Translations under genes and position numbers: made by a program
Shown here: piece after piece, positions 1 to 9,015 of the stretch
Numbering within the stretch: the first letter of the stretch is position 1
Layout: each line of letters starts with the position of its first letter
Notes under the pieces: generated by a model
The model's database searches: none
What the model was told of the DNA's origin: nothing
Seen by the model: only the letters and a program-made list of their open reading frames with translations
NCBI RefSeq assembly: GCF_003751605.1
Contig: NZ_RJVJ01000002.1
Location: 1,677,001 to 1,741,000, forward strand
DNA length: 64,000 nucleotides
Reading direction: 5' to 3'
Source of the DNA: Kitasatospora cineracea
GTDB taxonomy: Bacteria > Actinomycetota > Actinomycetes > Streptomycetales > Streptomycetaceae

Positions 1-716
1 CCAGGAGCAGGGCCGTTGGGCGTGCCGCGGGGAGGCGTGGCCTGACGGGGCGTCGGAGGGCCGACCGGCCGGGCCGGTGGCGCGGTGGCGGCACCGGACG
101 TCGGCGGGTTGACGGGCGGCAGCGGTTGGGGCGCTGCGTGGGGTGGCCTTGAGTCGGTCACCGGGCTCTCCTCCCCCCGACCGGCCGAGGGCTGCGGGCT
201 CGGTCGGCCGCGAGCGTGCTCGATCGCGGACTGTGCTGCTCTGCCGCCGGAACACGCGGCTCCGACTCGGATCTGACCGGACCGCCGGTGCTCCGTCCCG
301 GCCGGGGTGGTGTCCCGGACCGGACGCCAGGGCCGTCCGGGGGCCGGCCGCGCCGGGTCGAACGACGCGTGACCGGTGCCCGACACGGTCGGCCCGGCCG
401 CAGTCGGCCCGGCGGTGCCGGTTCGGGTGGTGACGTTCTGCAGATTGAACGCACCACACCTGCCCCAGGTCACGCCCGTCCGGCGGACGTCCGGTCGGAG
501 GCGGCCGCGAGCCGTGGGTGGTTCGGTGCTCCGCGACCGACACCCGGGGCGCCCGCTGTGTCGTGGTGCCGTTCGAGGGTCTCCGCACGTGGCGGCCGCC
601 CCCCGGCGGCTCCTGTCCGCCGTCAGGATACGGTGCGAGGACGGCGACGGACGCACCGGTGACCCCGGCGTCCGACGCCGCGACCAGCCTGTGACCAGCT
701 CGCACCTAGGAGTTGC
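1..716. other. Upstream region without a convincing gene
   Basis: Several open frames cross this stretch on both strands, but they are rich in Arg, Pro and Gly in every frame and none shows a recognisable domain or a good ribosome binding site. The only usable signal is TAGGAG at about 707-712, which serves the peptidase gene starting at 717. A gene that lies mostly outside the window on the left cannot be excluded. Confidence 0.5.
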
Positions 717-2030
717 ATGTCCTCCCGCAGCCGCATCCCCGGAATCGTCACCACCGACCACGTCTTCCGGGTGCCGCTGGACCACGGTGCCCCCGGTGGC
801 GAGTCGATCGAGGTCTACGCCCGCGAGGTGGTGGCCGCCGGACGCGAGCACGACGAGCTGCCGTGGCTGGTGTACCTGCAGGGCGGCCCCGGTGGGAAGG
901 CGAACCGCCCGACGGGCCGGGACGGCTGGCTGGACCGGGCGCTCGACGACTACCGGGTGCTGCTGCTGGACCAGCGCGGCACCGGCCGCTCCACCCCCGC
1001 CAACCGGCAGACCCTGGCCCGGCGCGGCGACGCCCGACAGCAGGCCGAGTACCTGGCGCACTTCCGGGCCGACTCGATCGTCCGGGACGCCGAGCTGATC
1101 CGCCGTCAGCTGCTCGGTGAGGACGGCGAGTGGAGCCTGCTGGGGCAGAGCTTCGGCGGCTTCTGCACCCTGACCTACCTCTCGCTGGCCCCGGAGCACC
1201 TGCGCGAGGCCTTCGTCACCGGCGGCCTGGCCGGCCTGCGCCGCTCGGCGGACGAGGTCTACCGCGCGGCCTACCCGCGCGTCGCCCGCAAGAACGCCGG
1301 CCACTACGCCCGCTTCCCCCAGGACGTGGCGGCGGTACGGCGAATCGCGGCGCACCTGGTCGAGCGGCCCGCGGCCCTGCCGGGCAACGGCACGCTGACC
1401 GTGCAGGCGTTCCAGGCGCTGGGCATCCTGCTGGGCGGCGGCTCCGGCTCCTGCGTCCTGCACTACCTGCTGGAGGAGGCCTGGGTGGAGGGCGCGGACG
1501 GACCCGAGCTCTCCGACACCTTCCTGGCCGGGGCGCAGTCGCACCTGTCCTTCGCCCAGAACCCCCTGTACGCCGTCCTGCACGAGTCGATCTACGGGCA
1601 GCGCTCGGTCGACGCCGGGGCCACCGACTGGGCGGCGGAACGGGTGCGCAAGGAGTTCCCCGGGTTCGACGCCGAGGCGGCGCTGGCCGGGGACGGGCCG
1701 GTGCTGCTGACCGGCGAGATGATCCACCCCTGGATGTTCGAGACCGACCCGGCGCTGCGGCCGCTGCGCGAGACGGCGCAGCTGCTGGCGGAGCGCACCG
1801 ACTGGCCCGACCTGTACGACCTGCCGCGCCTGGCGTCGAACCAGGTGCCGGTGTACGCGGCGGTGTACCACGACGACATGTACGTGGACACGGCGCACTC
1901 GCTGGAGACCGCGGACGCGGTGGCCGGTACCCGGGTCTGGGTCACCAACGAGTGGGAGCACGACGGTGTGCGGACCAGTGGCCGGACGGTGCTGGACCGG
2001 CTGATCCGGATGGCGCGCGGCGAGGTCTAG
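717..2030 (+). CDS. Alpha/beta hydrolase, peptidase S33 (proline iminopeptidase-like)
   Basis: A 437-residue cytoplasmic alpha/beta hydrolase of the prolyl aminopeptidase family, expected to release an N-terminal proline or similar residue from short peptides. The GGPGG oxyanion-hole motif stands near residue 60, followed by LLLDQRGTGRS, which is typical of the family. The nucleophile elbow is GQSFGG near residue 145, and the likely catalytic His lies in EWEHDG near the C terminus. Length agrees with the long actinobacterial members (about 430 residues). The ATG is preceded by TAGGAG five bases upstream. The gene stands alone: the next gene is convergent and ends 38 bases away. The true substrate is not shown by the sequence. 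Confidence 0.88.
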   Translation: MSSRSRIPGIVTTDHVFRVPLDHGAPGGESIEVYAREVVAAGREHDELPWLVYLQGGPGGKANRPTGRDGWLDRALDDYRVLLLDQRGTGRSTPANRQTLARRGDARQQAEYLAHFRADSIVRDAELIRRQLLGEDGEWSLLGQSFGGFCTLTYLSLAPEHLREAFVTGGLAGLRRSADEVYRAAYPRVARKNAGHYARFPQDVAAVRRIAAHLVERPAALPGNGTLTVQAFQALGILLGGGSGSCVLHYLLEEAWVEGADGPELSDTFLAGAQSHLSFAQNPLYAVLHESIYGQRSVDAGATDWAAERVRKEFPGFDAEAALAGDGPVLLTGEMIHPWMFETDPALRPLRETAQLLAERTDWPDLYDLPRLASNQVPVYAAVYHDDMYVDTAHSLETADAVAGTRVWVTNEWEHDGVRTSGRTVLDRLIRMARGEV

Positions 2031-2067
2031 CCGACCGCCCCGCAGCCGCGGGTCGAGGGTTCGCATG

Positions 2068-3636
2068 TCAGTCTCCGATCGTGTGTCGGCCCCGGCGCGC
2101 CCGGACCTGCCGGATGCGGATGCCCGTCGGCACGAACCGGTGGGGGCGCGGACGCCGCCCCGGATCGGGTCGGCAGGCCACCGCCGGGGGCCCGTCGGCA
2201 GGGGTGGACGGGGCGGGCGGGGCGGTCGGACGGCCGTCGCCCGGCTCGTCGGCCTCCGCCGGCCCGGGCCCGTCCGGCGCCTCTCCCGGCTCCGGCGGCG
2301 GAGCCGGTTCCGCCCTCGGCCCGGGCACGGGGGTGCGGGCGGGCCCGGGTGCGGGGCGCTCCGGAGCGGGGCCGGTTCCGGTGGGCGGCAGGGCCGGCCC
2401 GGAGTCCGGATCCTGGTGCCCGAAGCCCTGGCCCGGACCGTCCGGGACGGTTCCTCCGGTGTCGGCACCAGCGTCGACCGGCGGCGGGGGTGCCGCCGGG
2501 CGCGGGGCGGGTGCGTCCCGCAGGCGGGCGGTGCGTTCGCGGCGGACCACCCGGAGCAGGGACTCCGGGGCGATGCCGGAGTTCAGTGACTCGTAGAGGA
2601 GTTGGGCCAGGGTGTAGTCGGGGTCCAGCTCCAGTGCCCTGGCCAGCACGATCCGGGCCGTGGCCGAGTCCCCCGCCAGCCAGGACGTCCAGGCCAGCAG
2701 GGTCATCGGCGGGGCGGCGAGGTGTTCGAACGGGTCGACGCAGCGTTGGACCAGGAACCGCCACAGCCGCTGGGCGGTGCCGAGCTCGTCCGGTTCGGCG
2801 TACTCGGCGGCGCGGTCCCGGCCGAGCTTGTCCTGCATGCCGATCAGCAGCCTGGCGGTGCGCGCGGCGTCCAACTCGCGGGCCCCGGAATGGAATTCGG
2901 CCATCGCCTCGGCGATCAGCCCGGCGGTGCGCCCGACCGCCGCGGTCCGGCCGCCGGGGCCGGCCAGTTCGCGGACGAAGGGCGGACCGGCGTCCTCCAG
3001 GGCGCGGCGCTGCACCTCGGAGAGCGGGGGGCCGACCGGGGCCAGCCCGGCCACGATCGCCTTGCGGCTGCCCCGCGGGGCGAGCCCCGCGTAGGTGGCC
3101 GCCACGGCGAGCGGGCTGGGGTGGCGGGCCTCCCGGACCGGAGTGCCGCCCGGCGGGCAGCAGTCGGATCCGGCGCACAGGAAGGACCACCAGCGGCCGG
3201 CGGAGACGCACAGCGACTCCTTGACGGCCACCTGCTCGCCGCGGAAGGCCCGGGCGAGCGCGTCGGCCAGCGGGCGGAGCCGCGTCAGCACGGCGTGCCC
3301 GCCCTCGGGCGTGCGGGCGCCCCGGTCGGGATCCCGGCACAGGTACAGCAGGACTTGGACGGGGCGGCGGTCGCGCTGTTCGGACAGCTCGACCAGGAGC
3401 CGGGCGGCCTCCGCGGCGGTGCGCTCCCAGTGGGCCGGGTCGTCCGGGATGTCGATCCGGATCACGCCGCCCTGGTCGAGCCCGCTGCCCTGCAGGCCCA
3501 CCGCGACGATGCTGTCGTCGGGGAAGAAGCCCAGCAGGTAGGGGAGCATCTCCGCCATGTCGGCGGGGCCGCGCAGCCGGACCGGGAGGTGGCCGGGGCG
3601 CGGGGCGGGGGTGGTGGTGCGGTCGTCTGCGGTCAT
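2068..3636 (-). CDS. DUF4192 family protein with a proline-rich tail
   Basis: A 522-residue protein whose N-terminal part (LRGPADMAEMLPYLLGFFPDD, then a hydrophobic VAVGLQ strand) is characteristic of the actinobacterial DUF4192 family of unknown function. Residues about 1-370 form the conserved domain. The remaining ~150 residues are Pro/Gly/Ala rich and probably disordered. A longer frame begins at 3717, but the ATG at 3636 (MTADDRTTT) was chosen because conservation of the family starts just after it. The gene is transcribed away from the recQ-like helicase, with a 206-bp shared promoter region holding two DnaA-box-like sites. This pairing with recQ is, from memory, common in Streptomyces. 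Function unknown. Confidence 0.8.
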   Translation of the reverse strand: MTADDRTTTPAPRPGHLPVRLRGPADMAEMLPYLLGFFPDDSIVAVGLQGSGLDQGGVIRIDIPDDPAHWERTAAEAARLLVELSEQRDRRPVQVLLYLCRDPDRGARTPEGGHAVLTRLRPLADALARAFRGEQVAVKESLCVSAGRWWSFLCAGSDCCPPGGTPVREARHPSPLAVAATYAGLAPRGSRKAIVAGLAPVGPPLSEVQRRALEDAGPPFVRELAGPGGRTAAVGRTAGLIAEAMAEFHSGARELDAARTARLLIGMQDKLGRDRAAEYAEPDELGTAQRLWRFLVQRCVDPFEHLAAPPMTLLAWTSWLAGDSATARIVLARALELDPDYTLAQLLYESLNSGIAPESLLRVVRRERTARLRDAPAPRPAAPPPPVDAGADTGGTVPDGPGQGFGHQDPDSGPALPPTGTGPAPERPAPGPARTPVPGPRAEPAPPPEPGEAPDGPGPAEADEPGDGRPTAPPAPSTPADGPPAVACRPDPGRRPRPHRFVPTGIRIRQVRARRGRHTIGD

Positions 3637-3688
3637 GGCGGAAAGCTTGGACCCGATCGCGCCCGGTTGCGGATAATTCGCCCGACCC

Positions 3689-3796
3689 TGTGGATAAGTC
3701 GGGGGGTTCAGCATCACCTCCCCCGAACGGCCCGGTTTTCTGGGCGATCACCGCGATCTGACGGCTTATCAGCCGATGAACGCCACTCTGTCCACA
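3689..3796. promoter_or_regulatory. Two DnaA-box-like sites in the DUF4192 / recQ intergenic region
   Basis: TGTGGATAA at 3689-3697 is the reverse complement of TTATCCACA, a perfect match to the general DnaA box. CTGTCCACA at 3788-3796 differs by one base from the Streptomyces box TTGTCCACA. The two sites point in opposite directions about 100 bp apart, inside a region that must carry both divergent promoters. Occupancy by DnaA is inferred, not shown. Confidence 0.4.
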
Positions 3797-3842
3797 GCCT
3801 GTCATTCGCGGTCCGTCCGTGCCGCACGGTATCCATGACCCC

Positions 3843-6038
3843 ATGCAGACGCGCGAGCTCCACCCGACCACCCCCGCCGACCGCGCCGCCGTCCGGGCCG
3901 CCGCGGAAGCCGTGCTGCGCGACCTCGCCGGCCCCGGCGCGGCCCTGCGCGAGGACCAGTGGAAGGCCATCGAGGCGCTGGTGGTGGACAGCCGCCGCGC
4001 CCTGGTCGTGCAGCGCACCGGCTGGGGCAAGTCCGCCGTCTACTTCATCGCCACGGCGCTGCTGCGCGCCCGCGGTGCCGGGCCGACGGTGATCGTCTCC
4101 CCGCTGCTCGCCCTGATGCGCAACCAGGTCGACTCGGCCGCCCGGGCCGGCATCCGCGCCCGGACGATCAACTCGGCCAACCCGGAGGAGTGGTCGGAGA
4201 TCCAGCAGGAGGTCGCCGACGGCCTGGTCGACGTCCTCCTGGTCAGCCCGGAGCGGTTGAACAACCCGGACTTCCGCGACCACGTGCTGCCCAAGCTCGC
4301 CGCCTCCACCGGCCTGCTGGTGGTGGACGAGGCCCACTGCATCTCCGACTGGGGCCACGACTTCCGGCCCGACTACCGGCGGCTGCGCACCATGCTGGCC
4401 GAGCTCTCCCCCGGCGTCCCGGTGCTGGCGACCACGGCGACCGCGAACGCCCGGGTCACCGCGGACGTCGCGGAGCAGCTCGGCACCGGCGCGGGCGACG
4501 AGCAGGCGCTGGTGCTGCGCGGTCCGCTGGACCGGGAGAGCCTCAGCCTGGCGGTGCTGCCGCTGCCCGACCCGGCGCACCGGCTGGCCTGGCTCGCCGA
4601 CCACCTGCCCGACCTCCCGGGCTCCGGCATCGTGTACACCCTGACGGTGGCCGCCGCCGAGGAGGTCACCGAGTTCCTGCGCGGGCGCGGGTACCAGGTC
4701 GCCTCCTACTCGGGGCGGACCGAGGACGCCGAGCGCCGCGAGGCCGAGTCGGCACTGCTGGCCAACCGGGTCAAGGCGCTGGTCGCCACCTCCGCGCTCG
4801 GCATGGGCTTCGACAAGCCGGACCTGGGCTTCGTGGTGCACCTCGGCTCGCCGAGCTCCCCGATCGCCTACTACCAGCAGGTCGGCCGGGCCGGCCGCGG
4901 GGTGGACCGGGCCGAGGTGCTGCTGCTCCCCGGCCGGGAGGACGAGGCGATCTGGCGGTACTTCGCCTCGATCGGCTTCCCCGCCGAGGAGCAGGTCCGC
5001 CGCACGCTGGACGCGCTGTCCGAGGCGGGCCGCCCGCTCTCCACCGCAGCCCTGGAGACCTCGGTCGACCTCCGCCGCACCAGGCTGGAGACCATGCTCA
5101 AGGTGCTCGACGTGGACGGCGCGGTCCGCCGGGTGCGCGGCGGCTGGGAGGCCACCGGCGAGCCCTGGCAGTACGACGCCGCGCGGTACGCCAAGGTCGC
5201 CCGGGCCCGGGAGGCCGAGCAGCAGGCGATGCGGGAGTACGTGGCCACCGAGGGCTGCCGGATGGAGTTCCTGCGCCGCCAGCTCGACGACCCCGAGGCG
5301 GCCCCGTGCGGCCGGTGCGACCGCTGCACCCCGCCCCGGCACTCCGCCGAGGTCTCCGCCGGGGCGCTGGACGCGGCCCGGGCCGCCCTCGGCCGCCCCG
5401 GCGTCTCCTTCGAGACCCGGCGGATGTGGCCCACCGGCATGGAGTCCCTGGGCATCCCGCTCAAGGGCCGGATCCCCGCCACCCAGCAGGCCGAGCCGGG
5501 GCGCGCCCTGGGCCGGCTGTCCGACATCGGCTGGGGCGGCCGGCTGCGCTCGCTGCTGGACGAGCGCTCCCCGGACGGGCCGCTGCCGCGCGAGGTGCTG
5601 GACGCGATGGTCGGGGTGGTGGCGGACTGGGCCCGCGGCCCCGGCGGCTGGGCCGGGCCGGCCGGGTCGGACGGCCAGCGGCTCGACCGCCCGGTCGGGG
5701 TCGTCGCGCTCGACTCCGCCGGCCGCCCCCGGCTGCTCTCCGACCTGGCGGGCGGGCTGGCCTCGATCGGGCGGATGCCGCTGCTCGGCCGGGTCGAGTA
5801 CGCGACCGGGGAGCCGCCGCACGGCCCGCGCAGCAACAGCGCCCAGCGGCTGCGCTCGGTCGCCGGGGCGCTCGCCCTCTCCCCCGGCCTGGCCGACGCG
5901 CTGGCCGCCGCGCCCGGCCCGGTCCTGCTGGTCGACGACCTGGTGGATTCGGGCTGGACGCTGACGGTCGCAGCCCGCCTGCTCCGCCAGGCCGGCGCCA
6001 CCGCGGTGCTCCCGCTCGTCCTCGCCGTCCGGGGGTGA
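3843..6038 (+). CDS. RecQ-type ATP-dependent DNA helicase with C-terminal phosphoribosyltransferase-like domain
   Basis: A 731-residue superfamily 2 helicase. Walker A is GWGKSA near residue 62. The Walker B/RecQ signature VVDEAHCISDWGHDFRPDYR is near residue 160, and a helicase C domain with QVGRAGRG is near residue 345. A RecQ zinc-binding stretch (CRMEF, then CGRCDRC) is near residues 470-495. The last ~200 residues do not resemble HRDC: they end in LLVDDLVDSGWTLT, the PRPP-loop pattern of type I phosphoribosyltransferases. So the protein joins a 3'-5' DNA helicase to a PRTase fold, an arrangement I recall in other actinomycetes but with no function known to me. An upstream ATG at 3819 is possible. 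The ATG at 3843 (MQTRELHP) was preferred because the helicase conservation begins there. Confidence 0.85.
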   Translation: MQTRELHPTTPADRAAVRAAAEAVLRDLAGPGAALREDQWKAIEALVVDSRRALVVQRTGWGKSAVYFIATALLRARGAGPTVIVSPLLALMRNQVDSAARAGIRARTINSANPEEWSEIQQEVADGLVDVLLVSPERLNNPDFRDHVLPKLAASTGLLVVDEAHCISDWGHDFRPDYRRLRTMLAELSPGVPVLATTATANARVTADVAEQLGTGAGDEQALVLRGPLDRESLSLAVLPLPDPAHRLAWLADHLPDLPGSGIVYTLTVAAAEEVTEFLRGRGYQVASYSGRTEDAERREAESALLANRVKALVATSALGMGFDKPDLGFVVHLGSPSSPIAYYQQVGRAGRGVDRAEVLLLPGREDEAIWRYFASIGFPAEEQVRRTLDALSEAGRPLSTAALETSVDLRRTRLETMLKVLDVDGAVRRVRGGWEATGEPWQYDAARYAKVARAREAEQQAMREYVATEGCRMEFLRRQLDDPEAAPCGRCDRCTPPRHSAEVSAGALDAARAALGRPGVSFETRRMWPTGMESLGIPLKGRIPATQQAEPGRALGRLSDIGWGGRLRSLLDERSPDGPLPREVLDAMVGVVADWARGPGGWAGPAGSDGQRLDRPVGVVALDSAGRPRLLSDLAGGLASIGRMPLLGRVEYATGEPPHGPRSNSAQRLRSVAGALALSPGLADALAAAPGPVLLVDDLVDSGWTLTVAARLLRQAGATAVLPLVLAVRG

Positions 6039-6043
6039 GGCCC

Positions 6044-6166
6044 CGCCCCGGAAGCACCGGCCCCGGAGGCACCAGCCCCGGAGGTGCCGACCCTGGCGGC
6101 ACCCACCCCTGAGGCACCGCCCTCGGAGCCACCACCCCCCTGAACCACCGCCCTCGGAGCCACCGC
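6044..6166. repeat. Degenerate ~15-bp tandem repeat downstream of recQ
   Basis: About eight imperfect copies of a 15-bp unit like GCCCCGGAGGCACCA follow the helicase stop codon. Units drift steadily (GGAAGCACC, GGAGGCACC, GGAGGTGCC, GGCGGCACC, GAGGCACC, GGAGCCACC). The array belongs to no supported gene and ends before the promoter of the next gene. The rest of 6167-6471 shows no gene. Confidence 0.7.
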
Positions 6167-6471
6167 CCCGGCCGCTTCCGCCCCCGGCCGTCCGGGCCGG
6201 GGCGGCGTGCCCGGGCGCGCAAGAAGGCGTACACCGGAACGTTTCAGGCCGTACACCCGGTGCTCACCGGACCGTCAGTCGAATGGCCCCGTGGGGAGCG
6301 TGGAACATATCCGGCAGAAGCGCGGTTTTCGGGCCGCGTTCGTCATTTCATCATTGCCGCTCGGAGTGCTCTCGTCCGAGAATTGGAAGGTATCCAGTGC
6401 CCGGTCCGTCGGACCCGGCCTTCGGCGTACGCTCGCGCGCTCCAGGGGGCGCGGGCTCGGGAAGGAGGATC

Positions 6472-7161
6472 GTGATCAACGGCATCGACCGAGGTCCTTC
6501 CCGCCACGACAGCCACCGGACCATCACCCTGCCGGAGTGGGAGAGCTACGGCGTGCCGCTGCTGCGGGCGCCCCGGGAGTTCGTCACCGAGCTCCACCTG
6601 CGGCACCTCCCGCAGCCGGGAACCACGGTGGTCGCGGTGCTGAGCGCCGAGAACCGGGTGGTGGCCTCCGCCTCGTTCGGGGTCCGGCCGCAGTTCGACG
6701 ACGGGTGGGACCACCGCAACGCGCTGCTCGGCCACCTACGCCGGGTCACCCCGCACGACCTGAAGCGGTCCCGCCCCAGCCGCACCGCCGTGCTGCTGCG
6801 CTGCCGCGAGGGCGGCCCGGACTGGACCGAGCAGGACGGCGCCTGGATGTGGGCGCTGCGCGCCGCCGCCGAACTGCACGGGCTGCGCTGCGGCCCGTAC
6901 CTGACGCTCACGCCGGCCGGCTGGCAGTCGCTCGGCGACGGCCGGCGCGGGCGCAACCCGCACTCCGGTTCGTGGGAGCTCGGCCCGGTCCACACCGTCA
7001 CCGAACTGCCGCCGCGCCTGCCGCGCGGGGTGCCGACCGCGGCGGACGGACCACCGCTCCCCCAGCAGCCCACGGTCGCCCCGGTCACCTCGCTGAGCGC
7101 GATCCGCGCGCTGGAGGGCGTCAACGACGGCCGGAGCGCCCGCCGCACCGCCGCCCGCTGA
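6472..7161 (+). CDS. Conserved hypothetical protein
   Basis: A 229-residue protein that I do not recognise. The GTG at 6472 was chosen because GGAAGGAGG lies just upstream with proper spacing; the frame stays open further upstream but without a binding site. The sequence is a single compact alpha/beta-looking unit of about 170 residues: a strand-rich TTVVAVLSAENRVVASASFG, then DGWDHRNALLGHL, then TAVLLRCREGG. A Pro-rich C-terminal linker follows. There is no signal peptide or membrane segment. It follows recQ on the same strand after 430 bp containing a repeat, so it probably has its own promoter. Third-position GC is very high, so it is a real gene. Confidence 0.6.
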   Translation: MINGIDRGPSRHDSHRTITLPEWESYGVPLLRAPREFVTELHLRHLPQPGTTVVAVLSAENRVVASASFGVRPQFDDGWDHRNALLGHLRRVTPHDLKRSRPSRTAVLLRCREGGPDWTEQDGAWMWALRAAAELHGLRCGPYLTLTPAGWQSLGDGRRGRNPHSGSWELGPVHTVTELPPRLPRGVPTAADGPPLPQQPTVAPVTSLSAIRALEGVNDGRSARRTAAR

Positions 7162-7318
7162 AGCGGACGGCGCGCACCGGACGCGGGGAACCCGGACGGC
7201 GTCACGGGAAAGCGGACGCGCCCGTCCGACCGGGCCCGCCCGCCGTGCCGGAAGGCACCGCGGACAGACCCGGCCGGGCGGGCGACAGCGAAGGGACGGG
7301 CGTCGGCAGGAGGGGCGC

Positions 7319-7933
7319 TCAGGCGAACAGCGGGGCGACGGTGTCCGTCTCGCCGCAGACCACCAGGAGCTTCGCGGCCCGCTCCAGCGCCTTGCGCGCC
7401 GCAGCGGCCACCCGCTCCGAGCGGCCCTCGTTCACCACCAGGACCACCACGTCCCGGCGGAGCGGGCGCGTCGCGGCGGCGTCGGCGTAGAACACGTCGC
7501 CGCCGTCGGCGAGCTGCGCCCAGTAGCGCTCCTCACCGAAGCTGAGCTCGTGCTCCTGCCAGGGGTGCGCCTCGCCGACCGTGAGGACCAGCACGTCGCC
7601 GGGGCGGCGGCCGGACTCCAGCAGGGCGTCGACGGCCTCGTCGGCACGGTCGATCGCCTCGGCTGCGGCGGCGGGCAGGAGTTGGACGTCCGGCCGGCCG
7701 GGGCGCGGCGCGGGGGCGGACTTGGGGCGGGCCGGGGGCCGCGGTCCGGGAACCGGACGGTCGGCACGGGGCGGGGCGGGGCGCGGCGGACCGGGGCGGG
7801 GGCCCGGGACCGGAGCGGCGACGGCGGTGGAGGAAGGCATACGGGGGGCAGGTGCGTCCGACTTGTGGGGAAGGGGAACGCCGGGGCCCGGGATCGTCTC
7901 GTGAATCTCCGGCTCCTCGGGGAAGACAGGCAT
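7319..7933 (-). CDS. Hypothetical protein with a helicase-C-like terminal domain
   Basis: A 204-residue protein. Residues 1-80 are Pro/Ala/Arg rich and probably disordered. Residues ~85-204 form a compact domain: VDALLESGRRPGDVLVLTVG, HPWQEHELSFGEERYW, DVFYADAA, RDVVVLVVNEG. The series DVLVLT - HPWQ - YW - DVFY - VVVLVVN resembles the C-terminal subdomain of some UvrD-like helicases (DVAVLTTG - HPVQ - YW - VFYGHV - PVVVLAV). Here it occurs without any ATPase motif. That likeness is from memory and unconfirmed. The ATG at 7933 has TAGGAA upstream; a GTG at 7975 would add 14 residues. It converges on the gene ending at 7161 and is upstream of rnhB on the same strand. Confidence 0.6.
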   Translation of the reverse strand: MPVFPEEPEIHETIPGPGVPLPHKSDAPAPRMPSSTAVAAPVPGPRPGPPRPAPPRADRPVPGPRPPARPKSAPAPRPGRPDVQLLPAAAAEAIDRADEAVDALLESGRRPGDVLVLTVGEAHPWQEHELSFGEERYWAQLADGGDVFYADAAATRPLRRDVVVLVVNEGRSERVAAAARKALERAAKLLVVCGETDTVAPLFA

Positions 7934-8040
7934 ACCCGGATTCCTATCAAATGCCGGTCGGATGCGCACGGGCACCCCACCACTTGGAAGCCTGGCGCAC
8001 CGTGCGGGCCCCCGCGGCGACGCTGGGGTGACCGGTGGGT

Positions 8041-8091
8041 GAATCCTGACGAACCGTCAGGATTCCGGCGGTGCCGGCGGTGCCGGCGGTG
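8041..8091 (-). terminator. Hairpin plus three 9-bp repeats downstream of rnhB
   Basis: Positions 8041-8051 and 8055-8065 form a perfect 11-bp stem with a three-base loop, about 28 bases after the rnhB stop codon. Between stem and stop lie three exact tandem copies of CCGGCGGTG (8065-8091). The hairpin is a likely transcription end or mRNA-protecting structure for rnhB. No U tract follows, as is usual in this group. Confidence 0.6.
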
Positions 8092-8092
8092 T

Positions 8093-8776
8093 TCAGAAGC
8101 CCAGGGAGAGTTGCTCGCCGGTGTCGACCGGGACGCGCGAGCGCTTGAGGTGGCTCCAGCGCGGCAGCGCGTCCAGGTAGGACCAGGAGAGCCGGTGGTG
8201 CTCGGTGGGGCCGAGTTCCTCCAGGGCGGCGCGGTGCGTGGGCGAGGGGTAGCCGGCGTTCTCCCCGAAGGCGAACTCCGGGTGGTCCGCCCCGAGTTCG
8301 GCCATCAGCGCGTCCCGCCGGACCTTCGCCAGCACCGAGGCGGCGGAGACGCAGACGCAGGACTGGTCGCCCTTGATCACGGTGCGGACCTTCCAGGGGC
8401 CGCCCAGGTAGTCGTGCTTGCCGTCCAGGATCACCGCGTCGGGCCGCACCGGGAGCGCCTCCAGGGCGCGGACGGCGGCCAGCCGGAGCGCGGCGGTCAT
8501 GCCGAGGTCGTCGCACTCCCGGGCGGAGGCGGCGCCGATCGCGTGCGCCGTCACCCACTCCGCCAGGACCGGGGCGAGCGCGGTCCGGCGCCGCTCGGTG
8601 AGCAGCTTGGAGTCGGTCAGCCCCTCGGGCGGGCGGCGCAGTCCGGTGACGGCCGCGCCGACCATGACCGGCCCGGCCCAGGCGCCCCGGCCGACCTCGT
8701 CCAACCCGACCACCAGGCGGGCCCCGGCCTGGTGCAGGGAGCGCTCGACCGTGTGCGTCGGGGGGTCGTAGGGCAT
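8093..8776 (-). CDS. rnhB: Ribonuclease HII
   Basis: RNase HII, which cuts the RNA strand of RNA-DNA hybrids and starts removal of ribonucleotides misincorporated in DNA. The 227-residue protein has the type II active-site pattern VVGLDEVGRGAWAGPV near residue 24, with the first acidic pair D-E. The second motif DSKLL is near residue 56, and the aspartate in VILDGKHDYL near residue 116 follows. CVSAASVLAKVRRD near residue 140 completes the family signature. Length is normal. No strong ribosome binding site is seen before the ATG at 8776. Confidence 0.95.
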   Translation of the reverse strand: MPYDPPTHTVERSLHQAGARLVVGLDEVGRGAWAGPVMVGAAVTGLRRPPEGLTDSKLLTERRRTALAPVLAEWVTAHAIGAASARECDDLGMTAALRLAAVRALEALPVRPDAVILDGKHDYLGGPWKVRTVIKGDQSCVCVSAASVLAKVRRDALMAELGADHPEFAFGENAGYPSPTHRAALEELGPTEHHRLSWSYLDALPRWSHLKRSRVPVDTGEQLSLGF

Positions 8777-9015
8777 CGGTGGTTCCGTTCACTGGAGCAG
8801 CGTGGGGCGGCCGGGAGGGCGCCGGCGGCCGCTCCCGGTTCCCCTTCAGCGTACGCCGCCGCCCGCCCGGACCGCCGGGACGGCCCGGGCCGCGCGACCG
8901 CGGTCCGGACCGCCCCGGCGGCGCCCGCTTGACGGCCGGGGAGCACGAGGCAACCGGCTTCCGAGCAGGGCGGGGTGACGACCGGTCAGGGAAGGTCGCC
9001 ACCCCGCCCGCGGGC

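Noticed and set aside
85..662. Small genes in the first 700 bases
   Set aside because: All frames are Arg/Pro/Gly rich and overlap each other, without ribosome binding sites or recognisable motifs.
8065..8091. CRISPR-like short repeats
   Set aside because: Repeats are contiguous 9-mers without spacers; no cas gene occurs anywhere in the window.
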